Shown: piece after piece, positions 17,540 to 24,714 of the stretch
Position numbering within the stretch: the stretch's first letter is position 1
Layout of the letters: each line of letters begins with the position of its first letter
Source: an uncultured Lachnospira sp.
Lineage (GTDB): Bacteria; Bacillota; Clostridia; Lachnospirales; Lachnospiraceae
Direction: 5' to 3'
Assembly: GCA_910585095.1 (NCBI GenBank)
Contig: CAJUBU010000016.1
Span: forward strand, 6,993 to 70,992
DNA length: 64,000 bases
Translations under genes and position numbers: made by a program
The notes under the pieces: generated by a model
Told to the model about the DNA's origin: nothing
Database searches by the model: none
What the model saw: the letters and a program-made list of their open reading frames with translations, nothing else

Positions 17540-17884
17540 TTACACCCTCCCTAATCGTCTTTTAGCCGCTTCCTGCATATCTTGTGATATATCTTCTTCC
17601 TCTTTTATATTGATTTCATTTGTATTCTGTGATTCTGGCGGCTGATTTTGCATTTGCAAATCGCTTCTTTTTTGGTCTATTGTTCGAGTATCACCATGAA
17701 ATGTACGTTCTGGCAAATGTCCTACCTGTCTAATATAATCTTCTAATCCATCATCTGGAACTAAAACACCAATCCCTGTCATATCTTTAATAAAGGCAGA
17801 TACTTTTGTAATATCTGCGTCTTCAATATCACCATGTGTCATTTTAGGGTATGCTGTAATACCAGAAAAATGCTGTTTATTCAT
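17540..17884 (-). CDS. Phage portal protein, C-terminal fragment (split by the inserted element)
   Basis: This is the C-terminal part of a Mu gp29/DUF935-like portal. The ATG at 17884 is internal: the frame continues upstream as ETFNSQGIPALIDMNKQ to position 17920, where it meets the 7-bp core. The other 340 codons lie 12.9 kb away at 30831-31850. Joining both at the core (GAA AC|C) gives an uninterrupted 466-residue portal. The fragment contains helical and Asn/Gln-rich C-terminal sequence. As it stands the portal cannot be made unless the element excises. Confidence 0.85.
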   Translation of the reverse strand: MNKQHFSGITAYPKMTHGDIEDADITKVSAFIKDMTGIGVLVPDDGLEDYIRQVGHLPERTFHGDTRTIDQKRSDLQMQNQPPESQNTNEINIKEEEDISQDMQEAAKRRLGRV

Positions 17885-17918
17885 ATCAATTAATGCTGGA
17901 ATCCCCTGACTGTTAAAG

Positions 17919-17925
17919 GTTTCGC
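17919..17925. other. attL core of the element in the portal gene
   Basis: The sequence GTTTCGC occurs at 17919-17925 and again at 30829-30835, at the two ends of the coding break. The flanks differ inside the element and complete a continuous portal reading frame outside it. A 7-bp core is typical of Tn916-like tyrosine integrases, whose overlap regions are 6-8 bp. Confidence 0.85.
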
Positions 17926-18165
17926 TTATAACATTCTATTATTTTTTATACATTTAATGTCGTTTAATACTATGCCAAACAATGCTACAATCACTGTAAA
18001 AAAGCCATTTTTACCGAATATATAAACATACGTTCTTTTATTTCTGTGCAATGTTTGTATAATGATTGTTTAGTAATTTTGTGTAAAAAATTGTGTAAAT
18101 ACTTGTGTAAAAAAAAACTTGTTCAAAATGGCAGTAGCTCTCATATATCAACAATACCATTCTTT
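17926..18165. other. Non-coding left end of the element
   Basis: This stretch between attL and the integrase stop codon has no plausible gene. It is AT-rich and holds three TTGTGTAAA repeats near its inner end. It is probably the integrase-binding arm. Confidence 0.6.
18079..18111 (+). promoter_or_regulatory. Arm-type integrase binding repeats, left end
   Basis: TTGTGTAAA occurs three times at 18079, 18091 and 18103, exactly 12 bp apart. The same word occurs at 30735, and TTGTGTATA at 30746, at the other end of the element. Direct repeats near both att cores fit arm sites bound by the integrase N-terminal domain. Confidence 0.65.
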
Positions 18166-19392
18166 TTATTCCTCTAACTTCTTCATATCATCTGTTATCA
18201 TCTCATCTGTTATATGTGTATAAATGTTTAATGTTACATCTAATTTGCTATGTCCTAAAATATTTTGTATAACTTTTTCTTTCACACCTTTTTCATAACA
18301 CCTTGTCGCAAATGTATGCCTCATACAATGAGGGGAAAAATGCTTAAATAGTATTGCTTCTCTTCCCTCTGCTTTTGCCTCTTCAATCTCTTTTTTATTC
18401 ATCTTTTCAATTATTCTATTTAGACCTATTCTTATACTATCTGCACAAATAATCTTTCCATTTTTTGTTGTAAAAACAAAGTCCGTTATTCCATTTATTA
18501 TTTCTTTGCATTTATATTGTCTTCGTTTTTGTTCTTCAAATGCTTCTCGCACTTTCCCTAACATTGGAACATCTCTTATAGAACTTTTTGTTTTTGGCGT
18601 AGTTATCATTCTTACATATTTACCTTCTAATTTTCCAACTGTTACAAAATTCTTATTAACATGAATAACATTATTTTCAAAATCAATATCACTCCATGTT
18701 AATCCTAATAACTCCCCTAATCTAAGCCCTGTTCCAAACCCTATGATAAAAAAAGGGGTTCTTCCATTTTGGTATCTATCATTTCTTACAAATTCTATAA
18801 ATCTATTTTCTTCTTCTTCTGTTAATGCTCGTCTTTCTTTTGGCGGATTCTTTTTTACTACCAATGAACCACATGCTGGATTTTTTTCTATTAATCCATT
18901 GCTTATTGCAGAATCAAAAACAAGTTTAAGAATCAACATATTACTTTCAAGTGTTGCATATGCTAATCCATTTTTGTGACCTTGATTTAACAACTTTGTT
19001 ATGTCCATTTGTCTAATATCCTTTATCTTCATACGACCTATATTGTTAGAAAAATGGTGCATATATGCTATATGATTGTTATAAACTGTGGTTTCTTTCA
19101 TTTTCCCTTTTCTATAAACTTTCTCCCACTGAAAAAACCATTCATTCAAAGTAATATCTTTTTGAGCAGATTCCCTTTCCTCTTTCATTTTCTCATGCTT
19201 GCCCTTATATTCTCCCTTTTCAATCTCTCCAAGTGCTATATTTCGCTTTTGCTTAATTTCTCCAAGTGTTTTTGCATACAAGCAATAATTCTTTCCATTT
19301 ACAGACTTACGCCACATATAAGTACCATCTTTTCTTTGTGTAACATTTTCTGGCAATACACGCCCATCTTTGTCTTTTCTCTTTTCTGCCAT
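18166..19392 (-). CDS. int: Tyrosine recombinase (Tn916-type integrase)
   Basis: The 408-residue protein has an N-terminal arm-binding domain (about residues 15-70, VTQRKDGTYMWRKSVNGKNY), a core-binding SAM-like domain (about 80-180) and a C-terminal catalytic domain. The catalytic residues are visible: Arg in TGLRLGELLGL, Lys in the TTPKTKSS strand, HCMRH, the His in LGHSKLDVT and the nucleophile Tyr in NIYTHI. GGAGG precedes the ATG. It lies 240 bp from attL, as expected for the enzyme that integrates and excises this element. A terminator-like hairpin directly upstream may keep its expression low. Confidence 0.95.
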   Translation of the reverse strand: MAEKRKDKDGRVLPENVTQRKDGTYMWRKSVNGKNYCLYAKTLGEIKQKRNIALGEIEKGEYKGKHEKMKEERESAQKDITLNEWFFQWEKVYRKGKMKETTVYNNHIAYMHHFSNNIGRMKIKDIRQMDITKLLNQGHKNGLAYATLESNMLILKLVFDSAISNGLIEKNPACGSLVVKKNPPKERRALTEEEENRFIEFVRNDRYQNGRTPFFIIGFGTGLRLGELLGLTWSDIDFENNVIHVNKNFVTVGKLEGKYVRMITTPKTKSSIRDVPMLGKVREAFEEQKRRQYKCKEIINGITDFVFTTKNGKIICADSIRIGLNRIIEKMNKKEIEEAKAEGREAILFKHFSPHCMRHTFATRCYEKGVKEKVIQNILGHSKLDVTLNIYTHITDEMITDDMKKLEE

Positions 19393-19420
19393 ATAAATCC
19401 TCCTAATCTTTTTAAAAATT

Positions 19421-19484
19421 GGCAGCAGGTGAAAGCTATTCCTTTTGTACGTTTTTCGTACAATAGCATTTTCATACTGCTGCC
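19421..19484 (-). terminator. Long hairpin/attenuator upstream of the integrase gene
   Basis: On the minus strand GGCAGCAG and CTGCTGCC close a long interrupted stem with TGAAA/TTTCA, CTAT/ATAG and TTGTACG/CGTACAA inside. It is followed by AATTTTTAAAAAG, then the integrase ribosome site. It looks like a terminator between the regulatory genes and int. Confidence 0.7.
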
Positions 19485-19500
19485 TTGTTATGTTTATACT

Positions 19501-20040
19501 TTATACTGTCACTCCACTTTCTACAGAAACCACAATATTACATAACGCCTGAAGCAATGTAATGTCTGTGATATTCTCAACAATGCCTTGAATAATAAGA
19601 CGTAGTTGTGTAGCATTTTGTTGTATTCCCAAAGCTGCCATTATCTTTTGGCGCATTACCATGATAAACTCATTTTTGGTTACTTTCATTTTCTCGTTAT
19701 CATAAACGTTTTTAAAAGTATTCAATAAATAATTAATATTTCCAACTTCAAAAGCCCGTTCGATAGAGTTCTCAATCGCCTTATAATAACAAACATACTT
19801 TATGTTGTACTTTTTTTTAATAGTCATTTCAATATCACGATAAAACAATCCAACCGTTTTAAAATCTTCAAGTTTAAGAGAAGTTGAATAAACGATACTG
19901 TCATGCAGATAATGTGTGCCAATAATCTTATAAGAAAATCCCATTTTTAACAGTTCATCAGTCACTAGCTTGTCTACTGCTCTTGGGCTATTTATCTTAT
20001 CTTTCGTTAGATTTTCGATATATTCATTTGATAATCTCAT
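19501..20040 (-). CDS. Spo0A C-terminal domain-like regulator
   Basis: The start at 20040 is chosen because GGAGG lies 8 bases upstream of MRLSNEYIENL. Residues 20-100 (VTDELLKMGFSYKIIGTHYL, then MTIKKKYNIKYVCYYKAIEN) match the layout of the Spo0A DNA-binding domain: a helix pair, GxxYLxDxI, then KYN and a final RAI-like helix, here NSIERAFEVGN. There is no receiver domain, so it is not phosphorylated like Spo0A. The C-terminal 80 residues are unfamiliar. It is transcribed with the ORF6N gene towards int. It may read sporulation-linked 0A-box sites or the element's own sites. Confidence 0.6.
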   Translation of the reverse strand: MRLSNEYIENLTKDKINSPRAVDKLVTDELLKMGFSYKIIGTHYLHDSIVYSTSLKLEDFKTVGLFYRDIEMTIKKKYNIKYVCYYKAIENSIERAFEVGNINYLLNTFKNVYDNEKMKVTKNEFIMVMRQKIMAALGIQQNATQLRLIIQGIVENITDITLLQALCNIVVSVESGVTV

Positions 20041-20063
20041 AAAAAATACCTCCATTTGCAATT

Positions 20064-20885
20064 TTAGAGTTGCCAAATAAAGGTACACCATGTTATATTA
20101 TTTGTGTACCGCCTTCGGCGTGTGCTTGATAAAGGTAACTGTGTTCGTTGGTAGCGTGGCAGTTGCCTTTTGTTTTTTTTTAACTTTGATATATCAACTA
20201 TACTGTTTAAGTAAGCAACTTGCTTGAATTGCTCAATCCTTGCTTTACAGTCCAGATAAACATCTTTATATGGCTTTCCATGTTCCATACTGTATTGTAT
20301 TGTTTCTGAAATGATATGCTCTATCAAGATAAGAGTGTTTAACTGTTGTATGGTTGCTTTTTCTCTATCAAATGTAATACCTGCTGCCTTATTAGCTAAC
20401 TTTGTAAAGCTACAATAATATCTTTCTGCATGTTGACTTCCTTGTTTCTTAGCATAATCAACAAATTCTTTAATGCTATCTGTTTCCAACAAACGGTTGT
20501 TTTTAGCTTCTAGGCGTGTTTCCTGCCAATATAAATATTGTGACTTCCTGAAATAGTTTTTTACTAACTGCCTTTGTACATCCCAAGCTAAGTTATCAGT
20601 AAAGGACTTAACAAGCATTAAATAGCCTTGTTCTGTAAAGAAAGTTACATCTTCCCTTGCCTTGTTTGATATTTCCATAATTTTGCGTGTACGAATTTCG
20701 TCCACACAAATTGTGAAAAAGTCTTCACCCTCTATAAAGTGCTTTTTGTTAGTATTAAAATTTCTCTTTGCTGTTCCATCTGGTCTTTCGTGTACTGTGT
20801 CAATGTCCTTAAATGTAACTACTCGTTGATTCTGGTACACCTTGACTGTCAACTCTGTGTTGTTAATTTTTTCAATCTCTGCCAA
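20064..20885 (-). CDS. ORF6N/KilA-type regulator of the element
   Basis: Residues 10-125 form an ORF6N domain (VVTFKDIDTVHERPDGTAKR, then FIEGEDFFTI and TEQGYLMLVKSFTDNLAW). It is strongly similar to the prophage gene at 14269-15066. The middle is a helical domain (RYYCSFTKLANKAAGITFDR). The last 35 residues, after a run of nine A at about 20172-20180, are basic and look unnatural, and the region contains a small GCCGAAGGCGG hairpin; a slip or frameshift there would give another end. It is read after the Cro-like gene and is likely a regulator or antirepressor. Confidence 0.75.
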   Translation of the reverse strand: MAEIEKINNTELTVKVYQNQRVVTFKDIDTVHERPDGTAKRNFNTNKKHFIEGEDFFTICVDEIRTRKIMEISNKAREDVTFFTEQGYLMLVKSFTDNLAWDVQRQLVKNYFRKSQYLYWQETRLEAKNNRLLETDSIKEFVDYAKKQGSQHAERYYCSFTKLANKAAGITFDREKATIQQLNTLILIEHIISETIQYSMEHGKPYKDVYLDCKARIEQFKQVAYLNSIVDISKLKKNKRQLPRYQRTQLPLSSTRRRRYTNNITWCTFIWQL

Positions 20886-20896
20886 ATAAATCCCTC

Positions 20897-21106
20897 CTAA
20901 TCTTCAATAATAACAATGTCTTTTGCAGACAAGTCCAACGCCTTACAGATTGCTGGAACAACTTTTGTTTTTCCTATCCCGTTTCCGTTCAGTGCATTAG
21001 ATACTGCCTGCTGGCTTACGCCGCCTTGCTTTGCTATTTCTGTAGCTGTTAGACCTTTTTCAGCCATTGCAAGATAGATTTTTCTTGTGTCAAGTTTAAT
21101 CTTCAT
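20897..21106 (-). CDS. Cro/XRE-type small regulator
   Basis: The start at 21106 is preferred, with GGGGG upstream; longer frames run through the operators. The 69-residue protein is a single helix-turn-helix domain (LTATEIAKQGGVSQQAVSNA, then a second helix pair ending DLSAKDIVIIED). It is divergent from the repressor-like gene at 21245, separated by 138 bp that contain three operator-like repeats. The layout is that of a lysogeny-type switch, here controlling the leftward genes that include the ORF6N gene and possibly int. Confidence 0.85.
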   Translation of the reverse strand: MKIKLDTRKIYLAMAEKGLTATEIAKQGGVSQQAVSNALNGNGIGKTKVVPAICKALDLSAKDIVIIED

Positions 21107-21123
21107 TATGATACCCCCATTAT

Positions 21124-21201
21124 ACAAGTATTTTCTTGTTGCCATTTCACTATAACACAATATTTTTCTTGTGTCAATATCTATAACAATATTTTTCTTG
21201 T
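21124..21201. promoter_or_regulatory. Three operators between the divergent regulators
   Basis: The 16-bp word ACAANTATTTTTCTTGT-like recurs at 21124-21139, 21157-21172 and 21186-21201. Each has inverted ends (ACAA with TTGT); the middle one extends to ACACAA/TTGTGT. Spacings of 33 and 29 bp put the sites about three helical turns apart. They are likely bound by the divergent CI-like and Cro-like proteins. Confidence 0.8.
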
Positions 21202-21244
21202 TTATTTTAAATACTAATGTTACAATCGCATCGGAGGTGTTAAA

Positions 21245-21670
21245 ATGACTATTGGTGAACGAATTAAAAAAAGTAGACAAGAAAAAGGGCTTTCGCAAAA
21301 GGCATTAGGACAATTACTTGGAGTTTCTCAACAAATGATTGGACAATACGAAGCACCAAATGCTAATTTAAAATTGGGAACCCTACAAAAAATAGCTACT
21401 GTCCTAGATATAAATGTCAATGATTTGCTAAATAGCACTTTAGAAGATTCACCCGTTTACTGTGCATTGAAAGACAATAATTCTTTAGACAGTTACCTTG
21501 CTCATACTTATATAAACCAAAAACTGGCAAAAGAAATAGACTGGGAACCAATAGATATAGAAATGGTAAAAGTATTTAAAACTCTAAATGAAACTGGAAA
21601 AACAATAGCTATTGAACGTATAGAAGAACTAACCGAAATTCCACGCTACACCCAAAATAAAAAAGCATAA
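21245..21670 (+). CDS. XRE-family repressor of the element (CI-like)
   Basis: Residues 1-60 form a helix-turn-helix domain (RIKKSRQEKGLSQKALGQLL, then GVSQQMIGQYEAPNANLKLG). The rest is short (141 residues in total) and lacks a LexA-type peptidase, so release from DNA must occur by another route, such as an antirepressor. A site with GGAGGT precedes the ATG. It is one of the few rightward genes and faces the Cro-like gene across three operators. Its probable role is to hold the leftward element genes silent. Confidence 0.85.
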   Translation: MTIGERIKKSRQEKGLSQKALGQLLGVSQQMIGQYEAPNANLKLGTLQKIATVLDINVNDLLNSTLEDSPVYCALKDNNSLDSYLAHTYINQKLAKEIDWEPIDIEMVKVFKTLNETGKTIAIERIEELTEIPRYTQNKKA

Positions 21671-21746
21671 CAACATAAACAGGCAGGATTTTAAAGTCCT
21701 GCCTTGTTTTAACCTTGTTTTTTATACTACTCTCAAACAAACACCC

Positions 21747-22145
21747 TTATCGGCTTTGAATTTTTAATTCTTTTTTTAAGGCAGCAGTTAAAATAGCAGA
21801 AAAATTCACCCCTGCCTTTTCAGCTTCAAAATTAAGCCATGAAGGTATTGTACAATTCTTTTTTACTGCCCTTAAATCATTTTTCTTACGATATTCACTA
21901 AAATCAACATCAACAAGTGTTATAATATCTGTTTTTGAATTTGTCTTAATCTCACAAATTTCTGTTGGTTCTGGTAAAGATGTACCATCATCTTCCATAT
22001 CAATTCCAACAACACCTATTGCGTCTCTTGCCATTTCAATAGCTTCAGCAATATTTTCCCCTTGTGTATTAATTTCAAAATCTGGAATATATACTACAAT
22101 AAACTTTTCCCCTTGTGACAAAATAATCGGATATGCCTTTTTCAC
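21747..22145 (-). CDS. hicB: HicB-family antitoxin
   Basis: This 132-residue protein has the HicB partial RNase H-like N-terminus (YPIILSQGEKFIVVYIPDFE, then GENIAEAIEMARDAIGVVGI) and a C-terminal DNA-binding region with FSAILTAALKKELK, similar to ribbon-helix-helix ends. It neutralises HicA and autoregulates. It follows the hicA gene at 22198-22371, with a strong inverted repeat between them. The toxin-first order is usual for hicAB. Confidence 0.9.
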   Translation of the reverse strand: MKKAYPIILSQGEKFIVVYIPDFEINTQGENIAEAIEMARDAIGVVGIDMEDDGTSLPEPTEICEIKTNSKTDIITLVDVDFSEYRKKNDLRAVKKNCTIPSWLNFEAEKAGVNFSAILTAALKKELKIQSR

Positions 22146-22183
22146 TCTAAAAAACCTCCTAATGTTATATTTACTTTATATTT

Positions 22184-22217
22184 AACGGAGGACGGGCTTA
22201 TTTTAGCCCGTTCCGTT
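22184..22217. promoter_or_regulatory. Inverted repeat at the hicA stop codon
   Basis: ACGGGCT pairs with AGCCCGT around a short loop, extended by AACGGA/TCCGTT outside a two-base bulge. It covers the hicA stop codon. No T run follows, so it may be an attenuating RNA stem or an operator rather than a terminator. Confidence 0.65.
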
Positions 22218-22371
22218 TGATGATTGCTCTTGCTAAATCTTCATCTGTTTCCCTATGCCTTACGATACTTTCTCTTTTTCCATCTTTCTCATAGACATCA
22301 TGGTTTCCACCATGTCGCTTAAATTTCCAGCCATTCTTTTCTAATAATTTAATAAGGTCTTTTGTTTTCAT
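22198..22371 (-). CDS. hicA: HicA-family mRNA interferase toxin
   Basis: This short gene of 57 residues reads MKTKDLIKLLEKNGWKFKRH, then GGNHDVYEKDG and VRHRETDEDLARAIIKR. It has the HicA double-stranded RNA-binding fold pattern with the catalytic His in GGNHDVY. A ribosome site (AGGAGG) precedes the ATG at 22371. HicA cleaves mRNA when HicB is lost, which would stabilise the element in the host. The end overlaps an inverted repeat that separates it from hicB. Confidence 0.92.
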   Translation of the reverse strand: MKTKDLIKLLEKNGWKFKRHGGNHDVYEKDGKRESIVRHRETDEDLARAIIKRNGLK

Positions 22372-22561
22372 TTGTTTCCTCCTTATAGCTTTATTATACG
22401 CCTATTATACGCATTTGTCAATATTTATTTTTAATTTTATTACTTTTAATTGCTTCTTCAAATGATACCTTATGCTTTTTAATTTACCAGATAAAAAGGC
22501 TCTCTTAACTGGCTCTATTTTTCCTTGTCAAATTCACGTTAATTCTGTCCGTATTATGCGG

Positions 22562-22829
22562 ACATTTGGTTACTACATCACCATTCTTTACTACATCACT
22601 TACTAGTACAATGTGAATAAATGATGTAGTAAAGTGCAACCCCTGTATTTATGCGGGCTGTGCTTACTGCGCAACTTGGGGTAATAAAGAGATTGCTTAC
22701 TACGCAAAATCTGTTTACTACCCCACCATGCGTAGTAAATAGAACCCGCTATTTTACTGTATTTCTAGTTTACTACCCCATTTAAAACGTTGCTTAGGAA
22801 GACTTGTCAATTAAATAGCTGTAAAAAAC
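22562..22829. repeat. Repeat module A, copy 1
   Basis: The 268-bp module matches 28484-28751. From 22637 to the end the copies are identical except for minor differences at the edge. The first 75 bp differ in ways that preserve a stem: TTTACTACATCA with TGATGTAGTAAA here, against TTTACTACCCCA with TGGGGTAGTAAA in copy 2. Further TACTACCCCA and TACTACGCAA words recur inside. Confidence 0.9.
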
Positions 22830-22919
22830 CTTTGCTTATTCCCTATTATTATTTATCAAGCAAGCCTCTTAACACTTTTCCGAATTTCAGAAAAGCCAAT
22901 AAAGAATAGCTAAAAAAAA

Positions 22920-23130
22920 CTATCCTTACTTGTCCATCTTATAGGTAAAGTGGACAAGTGAACAAGTAAAGCGCAATCATAGTATTTATGTAACTTCCCG
23001 TACTTGCTCACCCTGAACAAGTAAAGAACTTCTTATTTGCTTACTTGCTCACCCTGAACAAATACCAAACCCCTTGATTTTACTGGCTTTAAGCCTTACT
23101 TGTTCATTTAAAACTTTGCTTAGGGATATA
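22920..23130. repeat. Diverged relative of repeat module A with a different stem word
   Basis: This stretch keeps parts of module A (GTATTTATG, TTTTACTG, CATTTAAAAC and TTGCTTAGG in the same order), but its repeated word is ACTTGTCC/GGACAAGT and CTTGCTCACC instead of TACTACCCCA. ACTTGTCCA pairs with TGGACAAGT near 22928-22958. Homology is judged by eye. Confidence 0.6.
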
Positions 23131-23260
23131 GTTCTACTCTTTCAATTTCTAAAATTGCTAATTACAACCTTAGAAAACTATGATTATTTTACAATTTAAG
23201 ACATTTTATATCCAAGTTATAGATTTATACTATAATTTGTCAAAAATCCCAAATTGGACG

Positions 23261-23287
23261 AAATACAAAGCCAGATAAGCATAATAA
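23261..23287. repeat. 27-bp direct repeat, copy 1
   Basis: AAATACAAAGCCAGATAAGC followed by ATAATAA is identical to 25453-25479. Each copy lies about 70-115 bp before a 34-bp inverted-repeat unit. The two copies flank the RHH, HIRAN and toxin genes. Confidence 0.85.
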
Positions 23288-23375
23288 CATCAATATCACT
23301 AAAATATACTATTTCCTTGCAAATCAATATATGTATTCCAGCGTGGGAAATTTTCCTTGCTCTTTCAATATTCCT

Positions 23376-23409
23376 TGTAGTTATTATGTTTTTGTTTATA
23401 GTAACTACA
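23376..23409. repeat. 34-bp inverted-repeat unit, copy 1
   Basis: TGTAGTTATTA and TAGTAACTACA face each other across 12 bp. The same unit with the same total length occurs at 25522-25555 and 26386-26419, on both sides of the J-domain gene. Confidence 0.8.
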
Positions 23410-23430
23410 TACTGAAAAAATAAAGAAAAT

Positions 23431-23462
23431 GGCAGCAGGCTATAATATTATTGCCTACTGCC
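23431..23462 (-). terminator. Terminator after the RHH gene
   Basis: GGCAGTAGGC and GCCTGCTGCC (one mismatch) pair on the minus strand around ATAATATTAT, followed by ATTTTCTTTATTTTTT. It lies 66 bp after the stop codon of the gene at 23529. Confidence 0.75.
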
Positions 23463-23528
23463 TTATTTTACTATCATGCAAATTTACACTGCTTTCAAAC
23501 ACAGCGGAAAAGTCCGCCGTCAAAATAA

Positions 23529-24074
23529 TTATGTATCACTCTTATTAAGGTCGCTCATCGGCGTTGTGTTCTCCTCTACTGCTTCTTCCCTTTCGCTCTC
23601 CTGCTGCCTTGCTTTGTCAAGTAATGCTCTAAGAGTTTCAAATCCATAAGCCTCTTCTATATCTAATTGGTAATTAACATCTGCTAATAATTTTACTAGG
23701 TTTACATTATTTTCTGCATCTTCTGTAAGTAGTTTGCAATGCTTATCTGGCTCTGATTCTGGCAAGGGTGTTGCTGTTTGTTCTGGTTCTGCTGCCAGTG
23801 GTTTAATTGGATTGGCTTCAGCTGGAGGGGCAGCAGCTGAATTTAGTTCATTAATAGGCTTATCCCGCTTCATAGCTTCATCTATAGCACGATTAATAAA
23901 AGCCGTGGTACTTTCACCCATTTTGGAAGCATGTTCTTGAATGATTGTACGTTTTTCGACTTTCATTCGTACTTTAACTTCAACAAAATCTTTCATATAG
24001 CGTTTATGCGCTTCTGCTTGTGCTGGAGTAAAACCTCTGTACTTTGTTTTTTTATTTTCTGGTATTTCTGACAT
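23529..24074 (-). CDS. Ribbon-helix-helix-like DNA-binding protein
   Basis: The start at 24074 is chosen because AGAAGG lies 8 bases upstream. Residues 15-65 (FTPAQAEAHKRYMKDFVEVK, then RTIIQEHASKMGESTTAFIN and RAIDEAMKRD) fit an Arc/CopG-type ribbon-helix-helix domain. The rest is Pro/Ala/Glu-rich and acidic, perhaps a flexible tail. Such proteins control copy number or partition in plasmids. The intergenic region ahead contains three copies of ATACGACYATAT, likely its own operators, shared with the divergent HIRAN gene. Confidence 0.75.
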   Translation of the reverse strand: MSEIPENKKTKYRGFTPAQAEAHKRYMKDFVEVKVRMKVEKRTIIQEHASKMGESTTAFINRAIDEAMKRDKPINELNSAAAPPAEANPIKPLAAEPEQTATPLPESEPDKHCKLLTEDAENNVNLVKLLADVNYQLDIEEAYGFETLRALLDKARQQESEREEAVEENTTPMSDLNKSDT

Positions 24075-24161
24075 ATTAGTACCTTCTTTCTTTTTGAAAT
24101 AATAGGGCAATATAAATCGACACCTTTTCCATTATATACAAATTATAACATATTTCAATAG

Positions 24162-24237
24162 ATACGACTATATACAAAATATACAAATATACGACCATAT
24201 ATTTATGTAATTTGTCAATAGATATATACGACCATAT
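24162..24237. promoter_or_regulatory. Three ATACGACYATAT repeats (RHH operators)
   Basis: The 12-bp word occurs at 24162-24173, 24189-24200 and 24226-24237 between the divergent RHH and HIRAN genes. Each copy is in the same orientation. Repeated direct sites upstream of a ribbon-helix-helix gene fit autoregulation. Confidence 0.7.
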
Positions 24238-24276
24238 ATATTATAATAAATATATCAAATCAAGGAGGTGTTGCAC

Positions 24277-24714
24277 ATGAAGCAGATAACTAGAATCAGA
24301 AAAGCTGTATGTATAATGGCAAATGAACTTAAAAAAGCAGGCTATTCCTTGTCACAGGCATTTAAAAAGGCATGGAAAAGGGTAAAGTTATCTATGACAA
24401 TCAGGGCAGCAGGAACTACCTTTGAAAACCGCCAAGAACGTATACAGTTTGTGCAGCAGTTTAAGCCTGAAGATTTAAGCGTAACATTAGAAAGAGAACC
24501 AAATAACGCATATGATAGTAATGCAATTAAGATAGTAATACATATTCTATCTATTGCTAAAAAAACGATTGTTGGCTATATACCAAAAGGAATTGCTGGA
24601 GAACTTGCAAAAGTCATAGATTCAGGAATACAAATAAAAGCAAGTCTTAAGGGTATTATTGGAGGGTACAGCTACAAGGAAACACTTGGAGCATTAATAA
24701 ATATAATAATATAG
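24277..24714 (+). CDS. HIRAN-domain protein
   Basis: The start at 24277 follows AAGGAGG by 8 bases. After a basic N-terminal helix region (residues 1-40) comes a HIRAN domain: IRAAGTTFENRQERIQFVQQ, EREPNNAYDSNAIKIVI and VGYIPKGIAGELAKVID. HIRAN domains bind DNA 3' ends at stalled forks or damaged DNA in helicase families. Stand-alone versions are common on phages and plasmids. It is transcribed opposite to most of the element and shares a regulatory region with the RHH gene. Confidence 0.85.
   Translation: MKQITRIRKAVCIMANELKKAGYSLSQAFKKAWKRVKLSMTIRAAGTTFENRQERIQFVQQFKPEDLSVTLEREPNNAYDSNAIKIVIHILSIAKKTIVGYIPKGIAGELAKVIDSGIQIKASLKGIIGGYSYKETLGALINIII

Larger units (their letters stand above)
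22372..23528. other. Long non-coding, repeat-rich region of the element
   Basis: There is no plausible gene in 1.15 kb. It contains repeat module A1 (22562-22829), a diverged relative (22920-23130), a 27-bp repeat (23261-23287), one of three 34-bp inverted-repeat units (23376-23409) and a terminator (23431-23462). It may be a replication origin or a source of structured RNA. The minus strand of A1 still contains the last codons of the RepA-like gene, showing that it arose by duplication. Confidence 0.7.

Noticed and set aside
22372..23528. CRISPR array
   Set aside because: The repeats are few, long, unevenly spaced and of several kinds. There are no regular spacers and no cas genes.
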